A DNA stretch of 23,665 bases from DATEJJ01 sp039649115 (GTDB taxonomy: Bacteria > Actinomycetota > Actinomycetes > Mycobacteriales > Micromonosporaceae), in NCBI GenBank assembly GCA_039649115.1, contig JBBWZQ010000073.1:1-23665 (forward strand), read 5' to 3'. Shown here in pieces: positions 6,339 through 14,477 of this stretch. Made by a program: the position numbers and the translations under genes. Each line of letters opens with the position of its first letter. Within the stretch, counting starts at the first letter, position 1. The notes beneath the pieces were generated by a model that saw only the letters and a list, made by a program, of their open reading frames with translations, was not told the origin of the DNA and made no database searches.

Positions 6339-9161
6339 ATGAGATCAGGCAGTTCCCGAGTGCGCACCAAGGTCGTCGCGCTGCTCCTTTCGATGGCCGC
6401 CCTGTGGGCCTTCGCGGCCTGGGTCACCCTGCGCGAGGGCCTGAGCCTGCTCTATGTCAGCACCGGGGCCAGCGACGTCGGCAAGCCCGCCGAGACACTC
6501 TTCGACGCGCTGCAGGACGAGCGCCGGCTGTCAACGGTCTACCTGGGCGGCGGGCACACCGCAGCGGCCCGCACCGCACTCACCGCGGCCCGCACCCGCA
6601 GCGACGCCGCCCGCACCCGCTTCGAGACCCTGTCCAACTCGACCGGCCTGCGCTTCGCCGCAAGCGACGAGCTGCGCCTGCGCATCGCCGACGAGCGCAC
6701 CGCACTGCAGGGCCTGGGGCAGCTGCGCGACACCATCGACACCGCGTCCGTCAACCGCGCCGCGGCGGCCGACGGATTCACCGCCATCATCGCCAGCGGC
6801 TTCCGCATGTACAACGCCCTGGCCAGCCTCGACGACCAGCAGATCGCGAAGGAGTCCCGGGCGCTGATCGGGCTGACCCGGGCCCGCGAACTGCTGTCCC
6901 AGGAGGACGCGCTGCTGGCCGGGGTGCTGGCGGCCGGTCGGTTGACCGGTGACGAGCCGCAACAGTTCACCCAGCTGGTCGGCGAGCGGCGTTACTTCTA
7001 CCAGGACGCGTCCAGCGAACTGCCGAGCGCCACCGTCGCGGACTACCAGACCGTGATGGGCGGCGCCAACCTGACCCGGCTGCAGGCGATGGAGGATCAG
7101 GTCATCCGCAGGGACGGCAGCAGCCTTCCGTTCAGCGCCGCGGTGTGGGACGAGGCGGTCAAGCCGGCCCAGACCGACCTGCGCGACCTGGAGCTGCGGG
7201 GTGCTGACGTCGCCCTCAAGGACGCCACCCCGGTCGCCGTTGGCGTGATCGTCCGGCTGCTGCTTGCCGGCGGTCTCGGCCTGATCGCGGTCGTCGCCTC
7301 GATCATCCTGTCGATCACCACGGCGCGCGCGCTGGTCCGGCAGCTGGAGCGGCTGCGCAACGCCGCCCACGAACTGTCCGACGACCGGCTGCCACGGGTG
7401 GTGGAACGGCTGCGCCAGGGCGAGGACGTGGACGTCACGCTGGAGGCGCCGCCGCTGCAGTTCGGCAGCGACGAGATCGGCCAGGTCGGCCACGCGTTCA
7501 ACGCGGTACAGGAGACCGCGGTGCGGGTCGCGGTGGAGCAGGCCGAGCTGCGCCGCGGGGTACGCGACGTGTTCCTCAGCCTGGCCCGGCGCAGCCAGGC
7601 CCTGCTGCACCGGCAGCTCGGGCTGCTGGACACGATGGAACGGCGGGCCGGCGACGCCGAGGAACTGGCCGACCTGTTCCGGGTGGACCACCTGGCCACC
7701 CGCATGCGGCGCAACGCGGAGAACCTCATCGTCCTGTCCGGTGCGGTGGCCGGCCGCGGCTGGCGCAACCCGGTGCCGATCGTCGACGTGGTCCGCGGGG
7801 CGCTCGCCGAGGTGGAGGACTACACCCGGGTCACCGTGCTGCCGATCGAGCCGGCCGCGCTGGCCGGGCGGGCGGTCGGCGACGTGATCCACCTGCTCGC
7901 CGAGCTGATCGAGAACGCGGTGTCGTTCTCCCCGCCGTACACCGCGGTGCACGTGGGCGGCGCGCCGGTGGCCAACGGGTTCGCCGTCGAGATCGAGGAC
8001 CGCGGGCTCGGCATGAGCGAGTCGGACCTCGCGGCCGCGAACGAGCAGCTGGCGCACCCGCCGGAATTCAACCTCACCAGCACCGCACGGCTGGGCCTGT
8101 ACGTGGTGGGCCGGCTCGCCGAGCGGCACGGGATCAAGGTGCGGCTGCGCGAGTCGCCGTACGGCGGCACCACCGCGATCGTGCTGATCCCGATCACTCT
8201 CGTGGTCGACGCGCAGCACGCGAGCGTGCCCCGCCCCCGTGGCGGCACCGGACCGATGGCGATCGCGCCGGGCCGCTACAGCGACGAGCCGGGGGCCCGG
8301 GACACCGACCCGGTGGACGCACGTCCGGTGCGGCCGGCCGGCGGCCAGGAGGATGACCTGGCGCTCGTCGAGCCGGCTCCGGTCGGCGCCGCCGCCGTCC
8401 CGGGCGACGGGTCCGTTGCCGCCCCGCCCGGGGGAGCACGGCCGGAGCCGGTCTTCGGCGGAGGCGAGCAGCCCCAACGCGTCCCCCCGGGCGAACCGCG
8501 GCTGGCGGCGACTGCGACGCCGGGCGCCGCCCCGCTGCCGGGACGGCACGCCGAGCTGGCGCAGCCAGCCGAGCCGCTGCGCCTGGTGGAGCCCGCGCCG
8601 GCCGGCGCGCAGGAGCCCTTACCGGCATTGCCGCTGCGGCGGCGCACCGGAGACTGGGCACCCGCGCCGGTCGACGCGTACCCGGTGCCCGATCCCGGCC
8701 CGGCTCGGGCGGAGGCGGCGCCGCACGCGATCCGGGAGGCACCCGACGACCCGGCCGCGCCGCCGGTCCGGGAGCGCGCCGGGGACCGGGAGCGCGATCA
8801 CGAGGCGGTCGCGTACACGCCGGCCGGGCTGCCCTGGCGGGTCCGGCAGGCCAGCCTCGCACCGCCGCTGCGGGCCGCCGCGCCGCCGAAGCCGGAGCCG
8901 GCCGCGGGCGAGCCCGACGAGGCGCCGGCCCGCGGGCCGGAGGAGATCCGCCGGATGATGGCCTCCTACCAGACCGGCACGTTGCGCGGCCGGTCGCAGG
9001 CGTACCAGATGGCGGCGGGCCGGACGGACGAGGCCGCCGCGGAGACGGTGGCCGAGTGGGACCGTGGTGACACTCTGGACGTCTCCGGCGATGTCCCCGT
9101 CGAGGAGACCGCCCCGCCCGCCGGCGGCGGTGCCCCACCGAGCGCGTCTCCCCAGTGGTGA
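6339..9161 (+). CDS. cvnA: Conservon sensor histidine kinase CvnA (nitrate-sensor type)
   Basis: 940-residue membrane sensor. TM1 is at about residues 10-32. An extracytoplasmic helical NIT-type sensing domain follows at about 45-295, TM2 at about 303-326 and HAMP at about 327-398. A dimerisation segment contains FLSLARRSQALLHRQ and DHLATRMRRNAEN. The HATPase domain has N-box ELIENAVSFSPP (from residue 522), G-box EDRGLGMS and GLYVVGRLAERHG. The tail from about 610 to the end is Pro/Ala/Glu-rich and probably disordered, with a conserved-looking EEIRRMMASYQTGTLRGR motif. In known conservons CvnA sits with CvnB, C and D as a membrane complex likened to a eukaryotic G-protein-coupled system. The ATG at 6339 has a weak ribosome site. 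A rare TTA leucine codon occurs at 8619-8621 (residue 761). Confidence 0.9.
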   Translation: MRSGSSRVRTKVVALLLSMAALWAFAAWVTLREGLSLLYVSTGASDVGKPAETLFDALQDERRLSTVYLGGGHTAAARTALTAARTRSDAARTRFETLSNSTGLRFAASDELRLRIADERTALQGLGQLRDTIDTASVNRAAAADGFTAIIASGFRMYNALASLDDQQIAKESRALIGLTRARELLSQEDALLAGVLAAGRLTGDEPQQFTQLVGERRYFYQDASSELPSATVADYQTVMGGANLTRLQAMEDQVIRRDGSSLPFSAAVWDEAVKPAQTDLRDLELRGADVALKDATPVAVGVIVRLLLAGGLGLIAVVASIILSITTARALVRQLERLRNAAHELSDDRLPRVVERLRQGEDVDVTLEAPPLQFGSDEIGQVGHAFNAVQETAVRVAVEQAELRRGVRDVFLSLARRSQALLHRQLGLLDTMERRAGDAEELADLFRVDHLATRMRRNAENLIVLSGAVAGRGWRNPVPIVDVVRGALAEVEDYTRVTVLPIEPAALAGRAVGDVIHLLAELIENAVSFSPPYTAVHVGGAPVANGFAVEIEDRGLGMSESDLAAANEQLAHPPEFNLTSTARLGLYVVGRLAERHGIKVRLRESPYGGTTAIVLIPITLVVDAQHASVPRPRGGTGPMAIAPGRYSDEPGARDTDPVDARPVRPAGGQEDDLALVEPAPVGAAAVPGDGSVAAPPGGARPEPVFGGGEQPQRVPPGEPRLAATATPGAAPLPGRHAELAQPAEPLRLVEPAPAGAQEPLPALPLRRRTGDWAPAPVDAYPVPDPGPARAEAAPHAIREAPDDPAAPPVRERAGDRERDHEAVAYTPAGLPWRVRQASLAPPLRAAAPPKPEPAAGEPDEAPARGPEEIRRMMASYQTGTLRGRSQAYQMAAGRTDEAAAETVAEWDRGDTLDVSGDVPVEETAPPAGGGAPPSASPQW

Positions 9162-9201
9162 CCGGCGTCCGTGGCCGCCGCGCCCCGGCGGTAGGAAGAG
9201 G

Positions 9202-9624
9202 ATGACAGTGGCGCAGAAGACAACGTCGACCGGTGACCTCACCTGGCTGGTCGACGATCTGGTGGAACGGGTGGCCCAGGCCCGGCACGCGGTCGTCCTG
9301 TCCGCCGACGGCCTGCTCATCGCGTCCTCGCACGGCCTGGCCCGGGAGGACGCGGAGCACCTGTCCGCGGTGGCGGCCGGCTTCCAGAGCCTCGCCCGCG
9401 GCGCCGGGCGGCACTTCGGGGGCGGGCCGGTGCGCCAGACCATCATCGAGATGGAGTCGGCCTTCCTGTTCGTCACCGCGGCGGGCAAGGGCGCCTGTCT
9501 CGCCGTACTCGCCGACGAGGCGGCCGACATCGGGCTGATCGCGTACGAGATGGCCATGCTCGTCACGCGCGTCGGGCAGTACCTGACCACACCCGTGCGC
9601 CACGCGGGCCCGCCGGACGACTGA
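9202..9624 (+). CDS. cvnB: Conservon roadblock/LC7 protein CvnB
   Basis: About 140 residues with the compact roadblock/LC7 fold typical of CvnB: DLTWLVDDLVERV, then HAVVLSADGLLIASSHGL, a helix through LSAVAAGFQSLARGAG, and IIEMESAFLFVTAAGKGACLAVLAD. Family members are regulators of small Ras-like GTPases, here probably CvnD. ATG at 9202 is chosen, with AGGA five bases upstream. GTG at 9208 is a good alternative because the GGAAGAGG run is better spaced for it. The gene lies 40 bp after cvnA and 7 bp before cvnC in one operon. Confidence 0.9.
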   Translation: MTVAQKTTSTGDLTWLVDDLVERVAQARHAVVLSADGLLIASSHGLAREDAEHLSAVAAGFQSLARGAGRHFGGGPVRQTIIEMESAFLFVTAAGKGACLAVLADEAADIGLIAYEMAMLVTRVGQYLTTPVRHAGPPDD

Positions 9625-9631
9625 GGCATCG

Positions 9632-10069
9632 ATGGCTGCCCATGACGATCCGGCCGGGATGGACCGGCGGGCCGGTACGCACCGGCCGGCCCGCGACGAG
9701 TACGGCGAGCGGCTGTGGCTCGACGACGAGGCGGGTCCGGTCGTGCGACCGTACGCGATGACCTCGGGCCGCACCCGCCCCAGCACCGGCGACTTCGACC
9801 TGATCTCGCTGGTGGTCGCCACCCGGGCGGTGGCGCCCAGCGACGTCGGCACCGGACCGGAGCACCACGCCATCGTCCGGCTGTGCCAGCGACCGCTGTC
9901 GGTGGCGGAGATCGCGGCGCACCTGGACCTGCCGGTGGGCATCGTCCGGGTCCTGCTCGGCGACCTGCTCGACCGGGAACTCATCATCGCGCGGGCGCCG
10001 CAGCCCGCGTCCCAGCTGCCGAGCGAACGGATCTTCAAGGCGGTGATCAATGGACTTCGGGCCCTTTGA
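9632..10069 (+). CDS. cvnC: Conservon DUF742 protein CvnC
   Basis: 145 residues, DUF742 family. The recognisable blocks are VVRPYAMTSGRTRP (about residues 37-50), FDLISLVVAT, EHHAIVRLCQRPLSVAEIAAHLDLPVGIVRVLLGDL, and the closing FKAVINGLRAL. The middle part resembles a winged helix-turn-helix (SVAEIAAHLDLPVGIVRVLL). Its role in conservons is to work with CvnB and the GTPase; direct DNA binding is not established. The ATG at 9632 has GAGG upstream. The 3' end overlaps cvnD by 20 bp, which indicates tight translational coupling. Confidence 0.92.
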   Translation: MAAHDDPAGMDRRAGTHRPARDEYGERLWLDDEAGPVVRPYAMTSGRTRPSTGDFDLISLVVATRAVAPSDVGTGPEHHAIVRLCQRPLSVAEIAAHLDLPVGIVRVLLGDLLDRELIIARAPQPASQLPSERIFKAVINGLRAL

Positions 10070-10655
10070 GTCGGAGCACGCGCCCGGGCTCCCGGTCGCG
10101 CTCAAGATCTTGATAGCCGGCGGGTTCGGTGCGGGCAAGACCACGATGGTCGGGTCGGTCAGCGAGATCCGGCCGCTGCGCACCGAGGAGTACCTCACGG
10201 ACGAGAGCGTCGGGGTGGACGACATCTCCGGCGTGGAGGGGAAGATCACCACCACGGTCGCCATGGACTTCGGCCGCATCACCATCAACGACGAGCTGGT
10301 GCTCTACCTGTTCGGCACGCCCGGGCAGGACCGGTTCTGGTTCGTCTGGGACGAGCTGGCGCTGGGCGCGATCGGCGCGATCGTGCTGGCCGACACGCGG
10401 CGGCTGGCGGCGTGCTTCCCCTCGGTCGACTACTTCGAGCGGCGCGGCACCCCGTTCATCGTGGCGGTCAACTGCTTCGACGGCGCCCGCCGGTACAAGC
10501 CCGAGGAGGTCCAGCACGCGCTCGACCTCGATCCGGAGGTACCGGTGCTGCTGTGCGACGCGCGCCACCGGGAGTCCGGCAAGGACGTGCTGATCGCGCT
10601 CGTCGAGCACGTGATGAAGGCCTCGTGGATGCGGTCGGTGGACACGCCCGCCTGA
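10050..10655 (+). CDS. cvnD: Conservon small GTPase CvnD
   Basis: 201 residues, ATP/GTP-binding protein of the CvnD family. The P-loop GGFGAGKTT starts at residue 24. The switch II equivalent is FGTPGQDR, with TPGQ in place of DxxG, which is usual in this family. The base-recognition strand reads VAVNCFDGA, with NCFD instead of NKxD. It probably cycles between nucleotide states and relays the CvnA signal. The ATG at 10050 lies inside cvnC, 20 bp before the cvnC stop. The conservon seems to end here, because the next gene has its own -10 element only 6 bp downstream. Confidence 0.93.
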   Translation: MDFGPFESEHAPGLPVALKILIAGGFGAGKTTMVGSVSEIRPLRTEEYLTDESVGVDDISGVEGKITTTVAMDFGRITINDELVLYLFGTPGQDRFWFVWDELALGAIGAIVLADTRRLAACFPSVDYFERRGTPFIVAVNCFDGARRYKPEEVQHALDLDPEVPVLLCDARHRESGKDVLIALVEHVMKASWMRSVDTPA

Positions 10656-10660
10656 CCCGA

Positions 10661-10666
10661 TAGAGT
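10661..10666 (+). promoter_or_regulatory. Probable -10 element of a leaderless promoter for the SDR/cox locus
   Basis: TAGAGT fits the actinobacterial TANNNT -10 consensus and ends 8 bases before GTG at 10675. That is the spacing expected if transcription begins at or next to the start codon. No Shine-Dalgarno sequence lies before this GTG, which fits leaderless translation. No clear -35 was seen. Confidence 0.55.
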
Positions 10667-10674
10667 CTGCGCTC

Positions 10675-11430
10675 GTGTCGAGATTGAGCGGTCGGGTCGC
10701 GCTGGTCACCGGTGCGAGCCGCGGCATCGGCCTGGCCATCGCCGCCAGGTTCGTGGCCGACGGCGCCCGGGTCTGCCTGACCGCGCGCAAGCCGGAGCCC
10801 TTGGCGGCCGCGGTCGCCGAGCTGGGCGGCGAGGCACACGCGGTCGGGGTGCCGGGCCGCGCCGACGACGCCGAGCACCAGGCCGCCGCGGTGGCCCGCA
10901 CGATGGCGGCCTTCGGGCGGCTGGACATCCTGGTCAACAACACCGGGATCAACCCGGTCTTCGGCCCGGTGCTGGACACCGACCTGGCCGCCGTGCGCAA
11001 GGTGTTCGAGGTCAACGTGCTGGCCACGATCGGCTGGACGCGGCAGGCCCACGAGGCGTGGCTGGGGCGCAACGGCGGCGCCGTCATCAACATGGCGTCC
11101 GTGGCCGGGCTGCGGCCCGCGCCGGGAATCGGGGTGTACGCGGTGAGCAAGGCCGCGCTGATCCACCTGACCCAGCAGCTCGCCGTGGAGATGGGCCCGG
11201 CGGTACGGGTCAACGCGCTGGCTCCCGCGGTGGTCAAGACCCGGTTCGCCAGCGCCCTGTACGAGGGCCGGGAGGCGGAGGCGACGGCCGGGTACCCGCT
11301 GGGCCGGCTCGGCATACCGACCGACGTCGCCGGCGCGGCCGCGTTCCTCGCCAGCGACGACGCATCCTGGATCACCGGGCACACGCTGGTGCTCGACGGC
11401 GGAGTGACTCTGGTGGGGGGAATCGGATGA
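10675..11430 (+). CDS. SDR-family oxidoreductase (FabG-like)
   Basis: 251 residues, classical short-chain dehydrogenase/reductase. The cofactor motif is TGASRGIG (12-19). NNTG begins at residue 88, and the structural Asn lies in FEVNV (Asn114). The catalytic Ser142, Tyr155 and Lys159 sit in MASVAG and YAVSK. The C-terminus has WITGHTLVLDGG. It probably interconverts a hydroxyl and a keto group using NAD(P). The substrate is unknown, although coupling to a MaoC hydratase suggests an acyl-thioester-like intermediate. The start codon GTG is likely leaderless. The stop overlaps the ATG of the next gene (ATGA). It is the first gene of the run leading into the molybdenum hydroxylase genes. Confidence 0.85.
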   Translation: MSRLSGRVALVTGASRGIGLAIAARFVADGARVCLTARKPEPLAAAVAELGGEAHAVGVPGRADDAEHQAAAVARTMAAFGRLDILVNNTGINPVFGPVLDTDLAAVRKVFEVNVLATIGWTRQAHEAWLGRNGGAVINMASVAGLRPAPGIGVYAVSKAALIHLTQQLAVEMGPAVRVNALAPAVVKTRFASALYEGREAEATAGYPLGRLGIPTDVAGAAAFLASDDASWITGHTLVLDGGVTLVGGIG

Positions 11431-11879
11431 CCACGTTCAGCTCGGTACACGCGCTGCGGGAGGCGGCCGGCGCCGATCTCGGGTACAGCGACTGGGTGCT
11501 GGTCGACCAGGACCGGGTCAACGGCTTCGCCGACGCGACCGGCGACCACCAGTGGATCCACGTCGACGTGGAGCGGGCCAGGAGCGGGCCGTTCGGCGGC
11601 ACGATCGCGCACGGGTACCTGACCCTGTCGCTGGTGGTGCCGCTCATGGCGGACCTGTTCCGGGTCGAGGGCGTGCGGATGGGCATCAACTACGGGGTGA
11701 ACAAGGTGCGCTTCCCGGCGCCGCTGCCGGTGGGCGCCAAGGTCCGCGCGCACGGCGAGGTGCTGTCCGTCGAGGAGGTGACCGGCGGCGTCCAGGTCAC
11801 CAACCGGGTCACCGTGGAGCGCGAGGGCGGCGAGAAGCCCGTCTGCGTCGCGGAGACCGTGGTCCGCCTCTTCCAGTGA
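11427..11879 (+). CDS. MaoC-like hydratase/dehydratase
   Basis: 150 residues, a single hot-dog fold of the MaoC type. The hydratase motif FADATGDHQWIHVD is present with Asp40 and His45 as the expected catalytic pair. It is followed by FGGTIAHGYLTLSLVVPL, the typical central helix region, and INYGVNKVRFPAPLPVGAKV. Members hydrate enoyl-CoA or related thioesters. It overlaps the SDR stop by 4 bp and the next gene by 4 bp, so the three are likely translated as a coupled unit. Together with the SDR it could process the substrate or product of the molybdenum hydroxylase, but that link is inferred from position only. Confidence 0.88.
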   Translation: MTTFSSVHALREAAGADLGYSDWVLVDQDRVNGFADATGDHQWIHVDVERARSGPFGGTIAHGYLTLSLVVPLMADLFRVEGVRMGINYGVNKVRFPAPLPVGAKVRAHGEVLSVEEVTGGVQVTNRVTVEREGGEKPVCVAETVVRLFQ

Positions 11880-12439
11880 GCCCCGTGACGACCGCGGGGC
11901 TGGTGCTCGCGGCCGGCGAGGGGCGGCGGTACGGGATGCCCAAGGCCCTGGTGTCCCTGGCCGGCCGGCTGCTCGTCGAGCGGGCCCTCGCCACGCTGCG
12001 CGAGGGCGGCTGTGACCCGCTCGCCGTGGTGCTGGGCGCGGCCGCGGACGAGGTGCGCGCGCGGGCCGACCTGGGTGGCGCGCTCGTGGTCGGCAACCCG
12101 GACTGGGCCACCGGCATGGGCTCCTCGCTGCGCGCCGGGCTGGCCGCGCTGGCCGACACGCCAGCGGTGGCGGTGGCGGTGCTGCTGGTGGACACGCCGG
12201 GCATCACGCCCGCCGCGGTGGCCCGGGTGCTGGGCCACGGCGGGCCGGACGCGCTGGCGGCGGCCAGCTACCAGGGCCGGCAGGGGCACCCGGTCCTGCT
12301 GGGCCGGGCGCACTGGGCCGGGGTCGCCGCGCTGGCCACCGGTGACCGGGGTGCCCGACCCTACCTGGCCGGGCACGCGGTGACCCTGGTGCCCTGCGAC
12401 GACGTCGCAGACGGCGCCGATCTGGACGTGCCGGGCTGA
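11876..12439 (+). CDS. MobA-like nucleotidyltransferase (molybdopterin cofactor cytidylyltransferase type)
   Basis: 187 residues. The N-terminal nucleotide-binding signature LAAGEGRRYGMPK is at about residues 10-22. It is followed by GNPDWATGMGSSLRAGL and LLVDTPGITPAAVARVL, where PDW..G...S and D.P are typical of the MocA/MobA-like family. This family transfers CMP (MocA) or GMP (MobA) to molybdopterin. Xanthine dehydrogenase and CODH family enzymes carry the cytosine dinucleotide form, so a MocA-type activity fits. GTG at 11876 overlaps the MaoC stop (GTGA); GTG at 11885 is the alternative. No good Shine-Dalgarno sequence is present, which supports coupling. Confidence 0.82.
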   Translation: MSPVTTAGLVLAAGEGRRYGMPKALVSLAGRLLVERALATLREGGCDPLAVVLGAAADEVRARADLGGALVVGNPDWATGMGSSLRAGLAALADTPAVAVAVLLVDTPGITPAAVARVLGHGGPDALAAASYQGRQGHPVLLGRAHWAGVAALATGDRGARPYLAGHAVTLVPCDDVADGADLDVPG

Positions 12440-12479
12440 GATCTGGTTTCCGGAGCGGGTTGGGCGTCATAGTTGGCGG

Positions 12480-13379
12480 GTGACGACCACTGCCGCGCCG
12501 GCCTCGCCAGCGGAGTTGGCGCAGGCTCTCGCGGGCGCCGGGTACCTCGCCGACGACGGCCTGGCGACCGCCGGGTACCTCGCGCTGCGGCTGGGCCGCC
12601 CGCTGTTCCTGGAGGGCGACGCCGGGGTCGGCAAGACCGCCTTCGCCCAGGCGCTGGCGACGGCGACCGGCGCGCACTTCGTCCGGCTGCAGTGCTACGA
12701 GGGCCTGGACGCGGCGCAGGCGCTCTACGACTGGGACTTCCCCCGGCAGATCCTGCACCTGCGCGCGGTCGAGGCGGCGGCCACCGCCACGGGTGAGCGG
12801 CCGGACAGCGAGGAGCTGGAGCACAGCCTGTACGACCGCCGCTTCCTCATCGCCCGGCCGCTCCTGCAGGCCCTGGAGCGCTCGCCCTGCGTGCTGCTGG
12901 TGGACGAGATCGACCGGGCCGACGACGAGTTCGAGGCGTTCCTGCTGGAGATCCTCGCCGAGTCCGCGATCACCATCCCGGAGCTGGGGCGCATCGCCGC
13001 GGCCACGCCCCCGCTGGCGGTGCTGACCAGCAACCGCACCCGGGAGGTGCACGACGCGCTCAAGCGGCGCTGCCTGTACCACTGGGTGGAGCACCCGGAC
13101 TTCGCGCGCGAGGTGGCGATCCTGCACGCCCGGCTGCCCGAGCTGACCGAGCGGCTGGCCGCGCAGGTCGCCGGGGCCACCGCCCGGATGCGCGAGCTGG
13201 ACCTGATCAAGCCGCCGGGCGTGGCCGAGTCGCTGGACTGGGCCGGTGCGCTGCACGCGCTCGGCGCCCGGGCGATGGACCCGGACCTCGCCGCGGCCAC
13301 CCTCGGCGCGGTGCTCAAGTACCGCGAGGACGCCGACCGGGTACGGGCCGCGGGCATGGCCGCGCTGCTGGGAGCCTGA
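12480..13379 (+). CDS. coxD: MoxR-family AAA+ ATPase, CoxD-like
   Basis: 299 residues. Walker A is GDAGVGKT (46-53), Walker B is VLLVDEIDRADDEFEAFLLEIL (from 138), and sensor 1 lies in AVLTSNRTREVHDALKRRCLYHWVEHP. This final block is diagnostic of the MoxR/CoxD group. In carboxydotrophs CoxD with CoxE matures the CuSMo centre of CODH. In form II loci a general cofactor-maturation or chaperone role is likely. The GTG start at 12480 has no Shine-Dalgarno. A CATAGT hexamer at 12468-12473 ends 6 bases before it and may be an internal leaderless promoter. The stop is immediately followed by the CoxE start. Confidence 0.9.
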   Translation: MTTTAAPASPAELAQALAGAGYLADDGLATAGYLALRLGRPLFLEGDAGVGKTAFAQALATATGAHFVRLQCYEGLDAAQALYDWDFPRQILHLRAVEAAATATGERPDSEELEHSLYDRRFLIARPLLQALERSPCVLLVDEIDRADDEFEAFLLEILAESAITIPELGRIAAATPPLAVLTSNRTREVHDALKRRCLYHWVEHPDFAREVAILHARLPELTERLAAQVAGATARMRELDLIKPPGVAESLDWAGALHALGARAMDPDLAAATLGAVLKYREDADRVRAAGMAALLGA

Positions 13380-14477
13380 GTGGTCACCGAGATCCTGCTC
13401 GGTTTCGCGCGCACGCTGCGGCACGCGGGGGTCGCGGCGACCCCGGACCGGGTGCAGACCATGCTGCGCGCGGCGGACGCGCTGGGCATCGCCGATCCGG
13501 CCGGCGCCTACTGGGCCGGGCGGCTGGCGCTGTGCGGCGAACCGGACGACATCCCGGTCTACGACGCGGCGTTCACGGCCTACTTCGGTGCCCGGGCCGC
13601 GCCGCCCCGGCTGCCGCTGCCGGTACGCCCGCTGCTGCCCCGGCCGGCCGCGCCGTTCGGGTCCGGCCCGCCGGGTGAGAGCGACGCGGAGCCCGCCGAG
13701 GTGGTCGCGCTGTCCGCCAGCTCCGCGGAGATCCTGCGGCAGCGCGACGTGGCCGTCCTGTCCACTGTGGAGCGTGCCGAGGTGCGCCGGCTGATGGCGC
13801 TGCTGGCCCCGGGTACCGCGCCGCGACCCAGCCGCCGGTACCGGGGTGCCCGGAGCGGGAGCGTGGACAGCGCCCGGACGGTACGGGCGATGCTGCGCCA
13901 CGGTGGCGAGGCGTCCCGGCTGCACCGGCGGCGGCGCGTCGCCAAGCCGCGCCGGCTGGTCCTGCTGCTCGACGTGTCCGGCTCGATGGCGCCGTACGCC
14001 GACGCGCTGCTGCGCTTCGGGCACGCCGCGGTGCGCCGCCGGCCCACCCGCACCGAGGTGTTCACGCTCGGCACCCGGTTGACCCGGGTCAGCCGGGTGC
14101 TGCGCCACCGCGACCCGGATGCCGCGCTGCGGGAGGCGGGCGCGGCGATACCGGACTGGCACGGCGGCACCCGGCTGGCCGAGTCGCTGCGCGCCTTCCT
14201 GGACCGCTGGGGGCAGCGCGGCACGGCACGCGGGGCGGTCGTGGTGCTGTTCAGCGACGGGTGGGAGCGGGGCGACCCGCAACTGCTGGCCGCGCAGCTG
14301 TCGCGCCTGTCCCGCCTGACGTACCGGCTGGTCTGGGTCAACCCGCACCGCGGCAAGCCCGGGTACGCTCCGCTGGCCGGCGGCATGGCCGCGGCGCTGC
14401 CGTACCTCGACGAGTTCGTCGCCGGGCACAGCCTGGCGGCCCTGGAGGAGCTGGTGGGGGTGATCGCGCGTGCGTGA
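13380..14477 (+). CDS. coxE: VWA-domain protein, CoxE-like
   Basis: 365 residues. The N-terminal half is helical with a Pro-rich linker around 75-100. The C-terminal half is a von Willebrand A domain with MIDAS motif DVSGS (Asp198, Ser200, Ser202). The later ligands are in WHGGTRL and FSDGWERGD. Such VWA proteins pair with MoxR ATPases to remodel or activate metalloenzymes, here presumably the neighbouring CoxL. GTG at 13380 abuts the coxD stop without any gap, and the 3' end overlaps the XdhC gene by 8 bp. It contains one copy of the TCCACWGTGGA word (13761-13771) coding Ser-Thr-Val-Glu. Confidence 0.9.
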   Translation: MVTEILLGFARTLRHAGVAATPDRVQTMLRAADALGIADPAGAYWAGRLALCGEPDDIPVYDAAFTAYFGARAAPPRLPLPVRPLLPRPAAPFGSGPPGESDAEPAEVVALSASSAEILRQRDVAVLSTVERAEVRRLMALLAPGTAPRPSRRYRGARSGSVDSARTVRAMLRHGGEASRLHRRRRVAKPRRLVLLLDVSGSMAPYADALLRFGHAAVRRRPTRTEVFTLGTRLTRVSRVLRHRDPDAALREAGAAIPDWHGGTRLAESLRAFLDRWGQRGTARGAVVVLFSDGWERGDPQLLAAQLSRLSRLTYRLVWVNPHRGKPGYAPLAGGMAAALPYLDEFVAGHSLAALEELVGVIARA

